Both the position numbers and the translations under genes were made by a program. From the NCBI RefSeq assembly GCF_900188405.1, contig NZ_FZOF01000006.1:248001-312000 (forward strand): 64,000 bases of DNA. The letters are read 5' to 3'. Below the pieces are notes generated by a model that had not been told where the DNA came from, did not search any database, and worked only from the letters and a program-made list of their open reading frames with translations. The stretch is from Actinacidiphila glaucinigra (lineage in GTDB: Bacteria; Actinomycetota; Actinomycetes; Streptomycetales; Streptomycetaceae). Positions 31,766 to 39,510 of the stretch are shown here, in pieces (positions within the stretch are counted from its first letter, which is position 1; every line of letters starts with the position of its first letter).

Positions 31766-32264
31766 GCATCCCTTTCCGGGGCACGAGAGGTTCCGCGGCA
31801 TGCTCGCGATTCCGTACCTCGACCGGAATGGGATGCCGCTGACCATTCGCTTCCGGTGCCTGGAAGACCACGATCACAGGGCGCACTTCCACGGGAAGTA
31901 CAACTCCATCAAGGATGACCCGCCCCGCATTTTCGGGGTCGACTCGATCCATGAGGCGGGGGACACCCTCGACATCACGGAGGGCGAACTCGACCGGATC
32001 ATCCTGCGGAAGATCGGGCTTTACGCGGTCGCCCTTCCGGGCGCCTCGATCTTCCAGGGCCGACACAGGCGAATGCTGGCGGGCTTCAACCGGCTTCGTG
32101 TGTGGGGAGATCCCGACGATGCCGGCGCTGAATTCACGGCGAAGGTCTGTCGGGCCCTGCGGTCCGCGAAGGGCATGCGGCTGACGGCCGGAGACGTGAC
32201 AGACACCTACATGCAGGGGGGCGCTCAGGTGCTTCTCGACCTGATCAGGGAGGACGACCAGTGA
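31596..32264 (+). CDS. DNA primase, Toprim part
   Basis: TTG is preceded by AGGAGGG at 9-bp spacing, inside the zinc-finger gene. The 222-residue protein has the primase core: LAIPYLDRNGMPLTIRFR (about 71-88), the Toprim acid DITEGELDRI (about 129-138) and VWGDPDDAGAEF (DxD, about 169-180). Together with the zinc-finger protein it makes a two-chain primase. Start choice is backed by the ribosome site and by the family's N-terminal LLGRGIGREEAATHRLG. Confidence 0.85.
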   Translation: MSEHEPLRPLSPSQREMLEEATSAYQAALTPGAAKYLLGRGIGREEAATHRLGVVGEHPFPGHERFRGMLAIPYLDRNGMPLTIRFRCLEDHDHRAHFHGKYNSIKDDPPRIFGVDSIHEAGDTLDITEGELDRIILRKIGLYAVALPGASIFQGRHRRMLAGFNRLRVWGDPDDAGAEFTAKVCRALRSAKGMRLTAGDVTDTYMQGGAQVLLDLIREDDQ

Positions 32265-32623
32265 CCGAGGCGACGGCAAAGAAGACGGCGGCGAAGAGGC
32301 CCGCGCGGGTGGCTGACCCGCTGGCCTCGGTGGTGGCCGAGGTGCACGGCGCGGCCAAGGGGATAGGGGACCTGCCCTCGACCCTGATCGGTGGCCACCT
32401 GCCCGAGCGTGGGGCGGACAACTACCGCAAGCGCGGTGACGACTGGGACCGGATCAACCAGGACCGCGAGGCGGTGGGTCGCCTGGGCATTGACGGCCTG
32501 GCCGTTCAGGTCGCCTTCGCGGCCTTCGGCGGCAGGACTCTCGACGAGATCCGCGGTGGCCTCGTCCGCCTGGCCTCGCTCGCTGTGGCGGCCATCGGCC
32601 AGATCGACCGGGAGGGGAAGTGA
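32261..32623 (+). CDS. Hypothetical early protein
   Basis: GTG overlaps the Toprim stop. The 120-residue protein has a Lys/Ala-rich start (TAKKTAAKRPAR) and a helical C-terminal half (VAFAAFGGRTLDEIRGGLVRLASLAVAAIG). No catalytic motif is visible. Coupling to its neighbours shows it is a real gene. Confidence 0.65.
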   Translation: MTEATAKKTAAKRPARVADPLASVVAEVHGAAKGIGDLPSTLIGGHLPERGADNYRKRGDDWDRINQDREAVGRLGIDGLAVQVAFAAFGGRTLDEIRGGLVRLASLAVAAIGQIDREGK

Positions 32624-32781
32624 CCCACGTTGCGCGCGTGCTCCGCGCAGCCGCCAAGCGGCTGGAGGACCACGAACTGAAGGACCCGCTCGGCGCTGAC
32701 TTCTACGTGGGGCCCGGCATCGACGAGTCGGTCCGGCTCCTTCGCCAGTGGGCCGACGACTGCGAGGCGGGCAAGAAGTGA
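32620..32781 (+). CDS. Small hypothetical early protein
   Basis: A 53-residue frame (MTHVARVLRAAAKRLEDHELKD...) starts at GTG overlapping the previous stop and ends overlapping the next GTG. It is helical and amphipathic. The start of a helical domain (VLRAAAKRLED) resembles actinophage small proteins of unknown role. Confidence 0.6.
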   Translation: MTHVARVLRAAAKRLEDHELKDPLGADFYVGPGIDESVRLLRQWADDCEAGKK

Positions 32782-32984
32782 GCGAGCCCCTGCCGGGTGA
32801 GCCCGGCCCCACACTGAAGCGGCTGTACGAGGAGCTGGAGCCGGACGTACGGGAGACCCTCGTCGTCCGTCTCCTCGACGGCTCCTCGGCCGAGCGCCTG
32901 GCCCTCGTCCTCCGCCGGCACGGGCACACCGTGTCTGCTTCCACGATCCGTACGTACCGCCGATCCCTTCGCGATGGAGTGTAA
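32778..32984 (+). CDS. Small HTH protein
   Basis: A 68-residue protein starts at GTG overlapping the previous stop. The C-terminal half reads VVRLLDGSSAERLALVLRRHGHTVSASTIRTYRR, a convincing helix-turn-helix. It may be a transcription regulator for the middle genes. Confidence 0.65.
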   Translation: MSEPLPGEPGPTLKRLYEELEPDVRETLVVRLLDGSSAERLALVLRRHGHTVSASTIRTYRRSLRDGV

Positions 32985-32998
32985 AGGTTGTCCCACTC
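32979..32998 (+). promoter_or_regulatory. Stoperator-like motif over a start codon
   Basis: GTGTAAAGGTTGTCCCACTC contains the TTG start of the metallophosphoesterase gene. GGAG lies just before it. Confidence 0.55.
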
Positions 32999-34184
32999 AG
33001 AGCTGTTGAACGACCTCCTGTCGACGCCGACCGCCCCGGCCCTCCCTGGCCGCCAGACCGACCCGGAGAAGGACTTCACCCGTCAGATCGAGGTGTCCGG
33101 CGACGCGGCCGAGGTGACCGTTCGCGGGCCCGAGGGCATCGACCCGGAGTCGAGTGCGGCCGACGTGCTCCGCGCTCACCAGCTCGACCCTGCCGAGTGG
33201 GAGGTGACCGGCTTCCGGTCGTCTGAGTGGACGATGGCGAATGGTGAGCCGGGCGTCTCGGCCCGCTTCACCTTCGGCCGCATGAAGGCGTCCGCCACCT
33301 TCGAGGCGCCGAACCTCGATGAGCTTCTCGGGGCGATCCGTGCCTACCAGCCGTGGGCGCCCGAGGCCCGGCCCGAGGGTGAGTGGACGTACGTCGTCGC
33401 CCTGGGCGACATGCAGTTCGGCAAGGTCGACGGGGACGGGATCGAGGGCACGGTTCACCGCGCCGTCCAGTCGATCAACCGGGCCGCCGATCTGCTGGAG
33501 CTGTACCGCTCTCGCTTCCAGATCGGGCACGTCCACCTGGCATGGCTCGGCGATCACGTCGAGGGCTTCGTCTCGCAGGGTGGGGCGAACTCCTGGCGTA
33601 CGGGCCTGACCCTCACGGAACAGATCCGCATCACCCGCCGCGTGATGGCGCATGCCGCCCTGACGTTCGCGCCCCTGGCCATGCGGGTGACGATGGCCGC
33701 CGTCCCCGGCAACCACGGCGAGGCCGTACGGATCAACGGCAAGGGCGTCACGAGGTACGACGACTCGCACGACACGGACTGCCTCATCGCGGTCAGTGAG
33801 GCCCTGACGCTGGCCCCCGAGGACTTCGGCCACGTCGAGGTGTACGTACCCGACACGGACGAACTGACGGTCGTCGTCGACTGCTCGGGGACCGTCGTCG
33901 CCCACGCCCACGGACACCAGTGGAAGTCCGGCCGCCACTTCGATTGGTGGCGGGGCCAGGCGTTCGACAAGGGCTCGGCGATGCACACCGCGGATCTCCT
34001 CCTCGCCGGTCACCTCCATCACGAGCTGATCGACACGGACGGGCCGAGGACGTTCGTCCAGGTGCCGGCGATGGAGTCCGAGTCGACGTGGTGGCGGCAC
34101 CGCACCGGTACCCGTGGGGCTCCGGGCCTGATGGTCCTGGTCACGAAGGACGGCGAGGTACCGGTGAAGGAGGTCGTCAGGTGA
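32988..34184 (+). CDS. Metallophosphoesterase-like protein
   Basis: This 398-residue protein carries the calcineurin-type metal ligands in order: LGDMQFGK (about 138), LGDHVEG (about 187), PGNHGE (about 240), HAHGHQ (about 305) and AGHLHH (about 340). The first 130 residues are a separate beta-rich domain (EWEVTGFRSSEW). Such phage phosphoesterases may act on nucleotides or DNA ends; the substrate is unknown. Confidence 0.8.
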   Translation: MSHSELLNDLLSTPTAPALPGRQTDPEKDFTRQIEVSGDAAEVTVRGPEGIDPESSAADVLRAHQLDPAEWEVTGFRSSEWTMANGEPGVSARFTFGRMKASATFEAPNLDELLGAIRAYQPWAPEARPEGEWTYVVALGDMQFGKVDGDGIEGTVHRAVQSINRAADLLELYRSRFQIGHVHLAWLGDHVEGFVSQGGANSWRTGLTLTEQIRITRRVMAHAALTFAPLAMRVTMAAVPGNHGEAVRINGKGVTRYDDSHDTDCLIAVSEALTLAPEDFGHVEVYVPDTDELTVVVDCSGTVVAHAHGHQWKSGRHFDWWRGQAFDKGSAMHTADLLLAGHLHHELIDTDGPRTFVQVPAMESESTWWRHRTGTRGAPGLMVLVTKDGEVPVKEVVR

Positions 34185-34504
34185 CCGACTCCCCCGACTG
34201 GCGAGTCCTCGACCTGCCCGAGGTCGTGGCCCTGGCAGGCCGGGCCGCCCGCCGTATCGCGGACGGCTACGAGGACACGCTGACGATGGAGTACGAGGAC
34301 GCCCGGCAAGAGGCCCTGATCATCCTGGCGACGAAGCCGGGGATGGTGAACGAGTGCCTTGCCGACCCCTCGCTCGGCCTGGGCGTGCTTTATCACCGCC
34401 TCGTCCTCGACCTGATGGACCGCGTGAAGACCCTGGCCAAGTACCGGTGTCGACACATCTCGTACGAGACGGCCTGCGATGCGGCCGAGAAGGGGCGCCT
34501 GTGA
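34181..34504 (+). CDS. Sigma-70 region-2-like small protein
   Basis: GTG overlaps the previous stop. The 107-residue protein has RAARRIADGYED, MEYEDARQEALIILA and a helix ending YHRLVLDLMDRVKTLAKYR, which resembles sigma region 2 (DLxQEG-type core helix, then an RxxxDxxR region). It ends before any region 4. The next gene supplies a region-4-like HTH, so the pair may be a split sigma factor. This is inference from pattern only. Confidence 0.5.
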   Translation: MTDSPDWRVLDLPEVVALAGRAARRIADGYEDTLTMEYEDARQEALIILATKPGMVNECLADPSLGLGVLYHRLVLDLMDRVKTLAKYRCRHISYETACDAAEKGRL

Positions 34505-34884
34505 GCGGGTACGACCGGCGGCTTGTCGAGCACCTGATGCCGGCGGTGTGGGACGGGGAAGCCGCGTACGGCATCCGCAACCCCACGGCCCCGGACCCGG
34601 ACATGCCGAAGGGGACCGTCGACAAGAAGTCCGCAGGAGTGCTGTTCGCCCACCTCGCCGATATCCGGCGGGGCTGGGCGACGGCCCCGCTCTCCCTGGT
34701 CGAGAAGCGGGCGCTGTTCATGCACTTCGCCCTCGACTGGGACGACCGGCGGATAGCGGCCCGTGAGGCAGTGACCGACCGGGCCGTCCGCTACCGCCTT
34801 GAGCGTGGCGTCGGCAAGCTCGCCGCCCACCTCAACGGCACTGACTACATCGACAGTTACGACGAAATGGAGGCCGCAGCTTGA
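34501..34884 (+). CDS. Sigma-70 region-4-like HTH protein
   Basis: GTG overlaps the previous stop. In the 127-residue product, residues about 68-105 (SLVEKRALFMHFALDWDDR, then AAREAVTDRAVRYRLERGVGKL) look like the sigma region-4 helix-turn-helix, with ALFMHFALDWDD corresponding to the usual LxLRYxxGxSxxE segment. Coupled to the region-2-like gene before it. Confidence 0.5.
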   Translation: MSGYDRRLVEHLMPAVWDGEAAYGIRNPTAPDPDMPKGTVDKKSAGVLFAHLADIRRGWATAPLSLVEKRALFMHFALDWDDRRIAAREAVTDRAVRYRLERGVGKLAAHLNGTDYIDSYDEMEAAA

Positions 34885-35234
34885 GCGAGCAGATACCCAA
34901 GGGCGTGGTCGAGTACTGGGACGACGCGACCCAGACCTACTACGAGCGGCTGTCGGACGGGACGGTCATGTCCCGGCCTTACAGCGAAGGCGAGATGGCC
35001 GCGCTTGCGGCCCGCCAGGGCCTCGACGCCCTTCAGGCCGAGGCTCTGGCCGCGCTCACGTACATGGACGAGCGGATCGATCTGTGCCTCGCCTTTCTGG
35101 CGAAGCCCGCCCCTACCCCGGAGGAGACGGCCGCACAGATCGCGGTCCTGTCCGACCTCTCGGCGTACACCGCCGGAGCCACGAAGCGGCTCATCAAGGT
35201 CTTCTCCGTGATGCTCAACCGGCCGATCGCGTGA
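34881..35234 (+). CDS. Hypothetical protein before the reductase
   Basis: TTG overlaps the previous stop (TTGA). The 117-residue protein is mostly helical (EGEMAALAARQGLDALQAEALAALTYMDERIDLCLAFLAK...). It is coupled to the ribonucleotide reductase gene. Function is not recognised. Confidence 0.65.
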   Translation: MSEQIPKGVVEYWDDATQTYYERLSDGTVMSRPYSEGEMAALAARQGLDALQAEALAALTYMDERIDLCLAFLAKPAPTPEETAAQIAVLSDLSAYTAGATKRLIKVFSVMLNRPIA

Positions 35235-37405
35235 CCGAGCCCGACCCCGCACACACCCCCAGCAAGGAGAGCACCATCAGCACCATCGCCGTCCCGTTCG
35301 GGCCCACTGGCCAGACCGTCTATGAGCGCACATACAGCCGTACGAAGGCTGACGGCTCCCGCGAGGTCTGGCCCGAGACGGTCCGTCGTGTGGCCGCCGG
35401 CAACCTCGGCCTCGTCTACGGTCCGGCCGAGACGTGGAACGCCGACGTGAAGGCCGAGCATGACGAGCTGGTCTCCCTCATGGACCGCTTCGCCATCATC
35501 CCGGCAGGCCGCCACCTGTGGGCGAGCGGCATCAGGGGTAGGCAGTACCTCTTCAACTGCCACGTCTCGGGCTGGGGCGAGAAGCTCAGCCGGCACTACG
35601 AGTTCAGCTTCATGCGGCTCATGGAAGGTGGCGGTGTCGGAGCGAACTACAGCTCCCGCTTCCTCATGCCGTACGGGGCGCCTCGCCGGGCCCTGACCGT
35701 GCACATCGTGTGCGACCCGAGCCACCCCGACTTCAAGGACATGGCAGCCGCGGGCATCCTCTCGGACGCCTACGACTCCGACTGGGACGGCGCCTTCGAG
35801 GTCGAGGACTCGCGCGAAGGCTGGGCTGACGCCCTGGTCGACCTGATCGACACCTTCATGACCGACGACGAGGTGAAGCACAGCGACCGCGTGTACGACG
35901 TGTCGCGCGTGCGCGGCAAGGGCGCCCGCCTGAAGACGTTCGGCGGTGTCGCCTCGGGCCCGGCCCCCTTCGGTCGCATGATGCAGGAGATCGGCCGCGT
36001 CCTGTCGGAGGCGTCCGGCAAGCAGTTCTGCGGCTTCGGCTTCTGCTCGAAGGCCCTGTGCGGCGACTGCGACCGGCCCCGTCACCTGACCCCCGTCGAG
36101 GCGATGGAGATCGACCACGCCATTGCCGAGTGCGTGGTGTCCGGCGGCAACCGACGCTCGGCCCGCATGGCGATCTGCCATTGGGCGGACCCGTACATCG
36201 AGCAGTTCCTCTCGGCCAAGGAGGACACCTCGAAGCACTGGACTACGAACGTGTCGGTCGAGATCGACAGCGACTTCACCGAGTACCTGTCCGGCCGCAG
36301 GGACGACGAGTTCGGGCCTGGCGGTACCGAGCTGGCCCGCCTGGTCCATCGCCGCGTGGTCGAGGGCATGCTCCGGAACGGTGAGCCGGGCTACTGGAAC
36401 AGCACGCTCACGAACGTGGGCGAGGTGGGCCAGGTCATCGCCACCAATCCGTGCGGCGAGATCGGACTCGAAGCCTGGGAGAACTGCAACTTGGGGCATA
36501 TCAACCTGGATGCGTTCGTAGTGGACGGGCACCAGGCGTACGACGAGAGCGGCCTCGCGCGGGCGCACGAGCTGATGACCCGCTTCCTGATACGCGCGAC
36601 GTACGGCGACGTGAACGACGCCGAGCAGGCCGAGCGCCTGGCCGCGAACAGGAGGATTGGCGTCGGCCACCTGGGCGTTCAGGGCTTCCTCGCCAAGCAG
36701 GGCATCCGCTACAGCGAAGCGCCGGCACACACCCGCTTCCGCATGCTCCTGCGCAGCCTGGCCCGTTCGGTCCGCAAGGCCGCCCGCGAGTACGCCTTCG
36801 AGCTGCGCATCCCCGAGCCGGTCAAGACGACGACGGTCGCCCCGACTGGCACCGTGGCCAAGCTCCCTGGCGTGACCGAGGGCATCCACCCGATCTACGC
36901 GAGGACGTTCCTGCGGCGCGTCCGCTTCTCCGTGGCCGACCCGCATCAGGCCGCGAAGGTCGAGGAGTTCCGGGCCGAGGGGTACGACGTGGAGCCGTGC
37001 GTCTACGACGCTTCAGGGAACACGATGGTCGTCACGTTCCCGACGCTGGACAAGCTCGTCGAGGAGGTGGAGTCGCTCGGGTACCCGGCCGATCTGGTCG
37101 AGTCTGCCGACGAGCTGTCTCTCGATCAGCTCCTCGCCTTCCAGGCGATGTATCAGGCGGAGTGGGCGGACAACGCGGTGAGCTTCACCGCGAACGTGCC
37201 CGAGGGCCTGGACGTGGACGACACCATGGACGTGATCGAGAAGTGGCTCCCCCACCTGAAGGGGACCACGATCATGGTCGACGGGACGAGGCCGCAGGCG
37301 CCCTACGAGCGCATCTCTCGGGCCCAGTTCGACGGGTACGCGCTATTCCGGATCGAGGACTCGACCGACGAGGATTGCGCGTCGGGGGCCTGCCCTATTC
37401 GTTGA
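35231..37405 (+). CDS. nrdJ: Adenosylcobalamin-dependent ribonucleoside-triphosphate reductase (class II)
   Basis: GTG overlaps the previous stop and gives 724 residues, the size of the monomeric RTPR type (Lactobacillus leichmannii enzyme 739). The thiyl-radical Cys lies in NPCGEIGLE at residue 408, with Glu 410 and the redox partner Cys in WENCNLG at 419; the other redox Cys is in FNCHVSG (110). The C-terminus keeps a Cys pair (CASGACPIR) that reloads the active site. It makes dNTPs for phage replication using host B12. All key residues are present. Confidence 0.93.
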   Translation: MTEPDPAHTPSKESTISTIAVPFGPTGQTVYERTYSRTKADGSREVWPETVRRVAAGNLGLVYGPAETWNADVKAEHDELVSLMDRFAIIPAGRHLWASGIRGRQYLFNCHVSGWGEKLSRHYEFSFMRLMEGGGVGANYSSRFLMPYGAPRRALTVHIVCDPSHPDFKDMAAAGILSDAYDSDWDGAFEVEDSREGWADALVDLIDTFMTDDEVKHSDRVYDVSRVRGKGARLKTFGGVASGPAPFGRMMQEIGRVLSEASGKQFCGFGFCSKALCGDCDRPRHLTPVEAMEIDHAIAECVVSGGNRRSARMAICHWADPYIEQFLSAKEDTSKHWTTNVSVEIDSDFTEYLSGRRDDEFGPGGTELARLVHRRVVEGMLRNGEPGYWNSTLTNVGEVGQVIATNPCGEIGLEAWENCNLGHINLDAFVVDGHQAYDESGLARAHELMTRFLIRATYGDVNDAEQAERLAANRRIGVGHLGVQGFLAKQGIRYSEAPAHTRFRMLLRSLARSVRKAAREYAFELRIPEPVKTTTVAPTGTVAKLPGVTEGIHPIYARTFLRRVRFSVADPHQAAKVEEFRAEGYDVEPCVYDASGNTMVVTFPTLDKLVEEVESLGYPADLVESADELSLDQLLAFQAMYQAEWADNAVSFTANVPEGLDVDDTMDVIEKWLPHLKGTTIMVDGTRPQAPYERISRAQFDGYALFRIEDSTDEDCASGACPIR

Positions 37406-37410
37406 TCGCG

Positions 37411-37430
37411 GTGTAAACATTTGACCGGCT
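37411..37430 (+). promoter_or_regulatory. Stoperator-like motif after nrdJ
   Basis: GTGTAAACATTTGACCGGCT includes a TTG that opens a six-codon frame (MTGWTF) ending at 37441. The layout copies the 30819 site, where TTG is a real start. Confidence 0.5.
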
Positions 37431-37461
37431 GGACCTTCTAAATTTGAGGGTCCGGCCGGTC
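37423..37461 (+). terminator. 13-bp hairpin between two motif copies
   Basis: GACCGGCTGGACC pairs with GGTCCGGCCGGTC (one U-G pair) over a 13-nt AT-rich loop. It probably ends the early transcript, though no U-run follows. Confidence 0.6.
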
Positions 37462-37466
37462 CATTT

Positions 37467-37486
37467 CGCGTTAAGGTTGGTGCCAT
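37467..37486 (+). promoter_or_regulatory. Stoperator-like motif at the 37485 start codon
   Basis: CGCGTTAAGGTTGGTGCCAT runs up to and into the ATG of the next gene, whose ribosome site would be the AAGG within the motif. Confidence 0.55.
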
Positions 37487-37754
37487 GAAGATGACTTGGG
37501 CGCTGGCCGGGCAGCACGTGGATCAGTGGATGGGCGATGACTTCACCGAGGCCGCAGCGGTCTTCCGTACTCGGGTCATCGCAACCATGCTCGCGGTCGG
37601 CATGAAGGCGGAAATCCGCGAGACGTTCTACGAGAACTTCATCGCGCCCATCGGGGAGAGCATCGCCGGGCAGGGTCGCGAGGCGATCGAGGCCGGGCAG
37701 GAGTGGGACACCGCTCGCGGCCCCATCCTCCTCGCCCTGGCCCCCGCGGCTTAG
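37485..37754 (+). CDS. Hypothetical small prophage protein
   Basis: This 89-residue helical protein starts at ATG 10 bp after AAGG. It has aromatic and acidic residues (MTWALAGQHVDQWMGDDF) and RETFYENFIAPIGESIAG. No family is recognised. It is the last gene of the early module, separated by hairpins on both sides, with a motif copy on its start. Confidence 0.6.
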   Translation: MKMTWALAGQHVDQWMGDDFTEAAAVFRTRVIATMLAVGMKAEIRETFYENFIAPIGESIAGQGREAIEAGQEWDTARGPILLALAPAA

Positions 37755-37764
37755 TCCCAACTCG

Positions 37765-37806
37765 AAGGCCCTCGGCTTGCGTTGTGTAGCAAGACGGGGG
37801 CCTTTG
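37765..37806 (+). terminator. Terminator at the end of the early module
   Basis: AAGGCCCTCG pairs with CGGGGGCCTT (one U-G pair) over a 20-nt loop and a short T-run follows. Confidence 0.7.
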
Positions 37807-37852
37807 CTCTGCCTGGCGTCCTTGACCGGGCGCCCGCGCAGGGGTGAAGTTA

Positions 37853-37870
37853 CTGCAAGCTCATGCAACC
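37853..37870 (+). promoter_or_regulatory. TGCAA direct-repeat operator, copy 1
   Basis: CTGCAAGCTCATGCAACC holds two TGCAA units 10 bp apart, one helical turn. It lies 22 bp before the first gene of the regulatory cassette and matches the copy at 39511. Confidence 0.55.
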
Positions 37871-37891
37871 CGCTCGACAGGTGAGGTCACC

Positions 37892-38131
37892 ATGGCTCTA
37901 CGGTTCATCGGTATCGACCCCAACACGGGCGGCGGGAACTGCCCCGCCGTATGGGTCGACGAAGAGAGGGGCGAGATCGTCCTTCAGGGATGGAAGGCTG
38001 ACGAGGCGACGACGGCCCGGACTCGGCAGGACAGCCCGCTGCCTGACACTGAGGCGGTGATCCGTCTCCCTGTCCGCATGGCCGAGATCGTGAGGAAGGC
38101 TCTTGATGACGCCGAAGGCTCCAGTTCCTAG
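37892..38131 (+). CDS. Small Streptomyces-type partner protein
   Basis: ATG at 37892 follows AGGTGAGGTCACC; the longer frame upstream would read through the operator. The 79-residue protein (MALRFIGIDPNTGGGNCPAVWVDEE, then LQGWKADEATTA) belongs to a small family common in Streptomyces next to DUF6879 and XRE genes. Function is unknown; a partner or antagonist of the adjacent regulator is likely. It overlaps the next gene by 26 bp. Confidence 0.75.
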   Translation: MALRFIGIDPNTGGGNCPAVWVDEERGEIVLQGWKADEATTARTRQDSPLPDTEAVIRLPVRMAEIVRKALDDAEGSSS

Positions 38132-38633
38132 CTTCGACGAGCTTCTCTCCTCCGCGACGCGTTCCGCTCTCCATCTGGAGATGCGGGACGTGTACGCGGT
38201 GGCCGAGGAGGAAGAGGAAGTGCGCCTGTGGCGCTCGGGCGAGTGGACCCTCGACGACGGCCGCAAGGCCCTCGCGGGATGGATGGATCTCGTCGAGAGC
38301 ATCACGAAGCGCGGGGTCTCCGTGCGCCGGGCCCGCATCGTCTCGGTGCCCGTGACGGACTACATCAGGTATGAGCACGCGCTCTCACCGCTGAACCTCT
38401 CGGCGGGCGAGGAGGTCCGTTGGTTGCCTCGCCGGGAGGCCCTCGGCATCCCGTTGCCGGCGGCTGACTTCTGGCTGATCGACGAGCGCCTCGTCCGCTT
38501 CAATCACTTCTCCGGCGACGGTCAGGCAGTCGATCCCGAGATGAGCGAGGACCCGGCAGTCGCCGCCCTGTGCGCGTCCGCCTTCGCTGCCGTCTGGGAC
38601 AGGGCCACACCGCACGGCGAGTTCCAGCTCTGA
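38106..38633 (+). CDS. DUF6879-like protein
   Basis: ATG follows GAGGAAGG at 9-bp spacing; a TTG one codon upstream is possible. The 175-residue protein (PSFDELLSSATRSALHLEMRDVYAV, RRARIVSVPVTDYIRYEH, ADFWLIDERLVRFNHFSGDG) fits the DUF6879 type found beside XRE/DUF5753 regulators. It is probably a signalling or toxin-like partner. Overlap with the small gene before it indicates coupling. Confidence 0.78.
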   Translation: MTPKAPVPSFDELLSSATRSALHLEMRDVYAVAEEEEEVRLWRSGEWTLDDGRKALAGWMDLVESITKRGVSVRRARIVSVPVTDYIRYEHALSPLNLSAGEEVRWLPRREALGIPLPAADFWLIDERLVRFNHFSGDGQAVDPEMSEDPAVAALCASAFAAVWDRATPHGEFQL

Positions 38634-38660
38634 CCCGCATACGCACCGGATAGCCGAGCC

Positions 38661-39506
38661 ATGTCGTCACCATCTTCCAGCGTCCAAGAGGCTCGCAAGG
38701 CCATCGCGGATCGACTCAGACACATCCGCCAGGACGCCGGGCTGACCGGCCGGGATCTGGCTATCCGGTGCGGCTGGAACCCCTCGAAGGCGTCGCGGAT
38801 CGAGAACGCGAAGACCCGCCCGTCCGACCAAGACATCCGCGAGTGGTGCCGGGCCTGCGGGGGCGACGACCAGGCGGACGACCTGATCTCCGCCACCCGC
38901 ACCGCGGATTCGATGTACCGCGAGTGGCGTCACCTTCAGCGCACGGGCATGGTGCGGAACCAGACCTCGGACGTACCGCTGTACCAGCGGACCCGCCACA
39001 TGCGCGTGTACTGCTCGAACGTGATTCCCGGCCTCTTGCAGACGCAGGGATACGCCGAGGCCCTCCTCGGCACCATTGCGGAGCTTTTCGAGACACCCAA
39101 CGACGCGACCGAGGCCGCGACTGCCCGCGTCGAACGCTCGAAGGTGCTGCACGACGGCTCGAAGCGGTTCGCCCTGATCGTGGAAGAGGATGTGCTCTAC
39201 TTCCCCTTCGGCGACGCCGAGACGATGGCCGGGCAACTCGGCTACCTGCTTACCGTGATGGCCTTGCCGAGCGTCTCCCTGGGCGTCATCCCCCGCACGA
39301 CGGCCCGGCGCATGTGGACGCTGGAAGGCTTCCTCGCGTTCGACGCCGCACAGGTGCAGGTGGAGACCCTCTCGGCGAACATCATCGTGACCCGCCCGAG
39401 CGAGGTCGCGATCTACCTCCGGGCCTTCGAGCGGTTCTCGAAGATGGCCGTCCACGGGGCGAAGGCTCGCGCGCTGATCCTCGAAGCGATGACGGCGCTC
39501 GGGTGA
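38661..39506 (+). CDS. XRE-family regulator with DUF5753-like domain
   Basis: Residues about 13-65 form a Cro/CI-type HTH (IADRLRHIRQDAGLTGRDLAIRCG, SKASRIENAKTRPSDQ). From about residue 95 the DUF5753 sensor-like domain follows (MRVYCSNVIPGLLQTQGYAEALL, FALIVEEDVLYFPFG, LPSVSLGVIPRTTARR). At 281 residues it is the usual size of this very common Streptomyces regulator class. TGCAA repeat operators flank the gene and are its likely targets. In a prophage it could be a second switch or a borrowed host cassette. Confidence 0.88.
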   Translation: MSSPSSSVQEARKAIADRLRHIRQDAGLTGRDLAIRCGWNPSKASRIENAKTRPSDQDIREWCRACGGDDQADDLISATRTADSMYREWRHLQRTGMVRNQTSDVPLYQRTRHMRVYCSNVIPGLLQTQGYAEALLGTIAELFETPNDATEAATARVERSKVLHDGSKRFALIVEEDVLYFPFGDAETMAGQLGYLLTVMALPSVSLGVIPRTTARRMWTLEGFLAFDAAQVQVETLSANIIVTRPSEVAIYLRAFERFSKMAVHGAKARALILEAMTALG

Positions 39507-39510
39507 AAAT

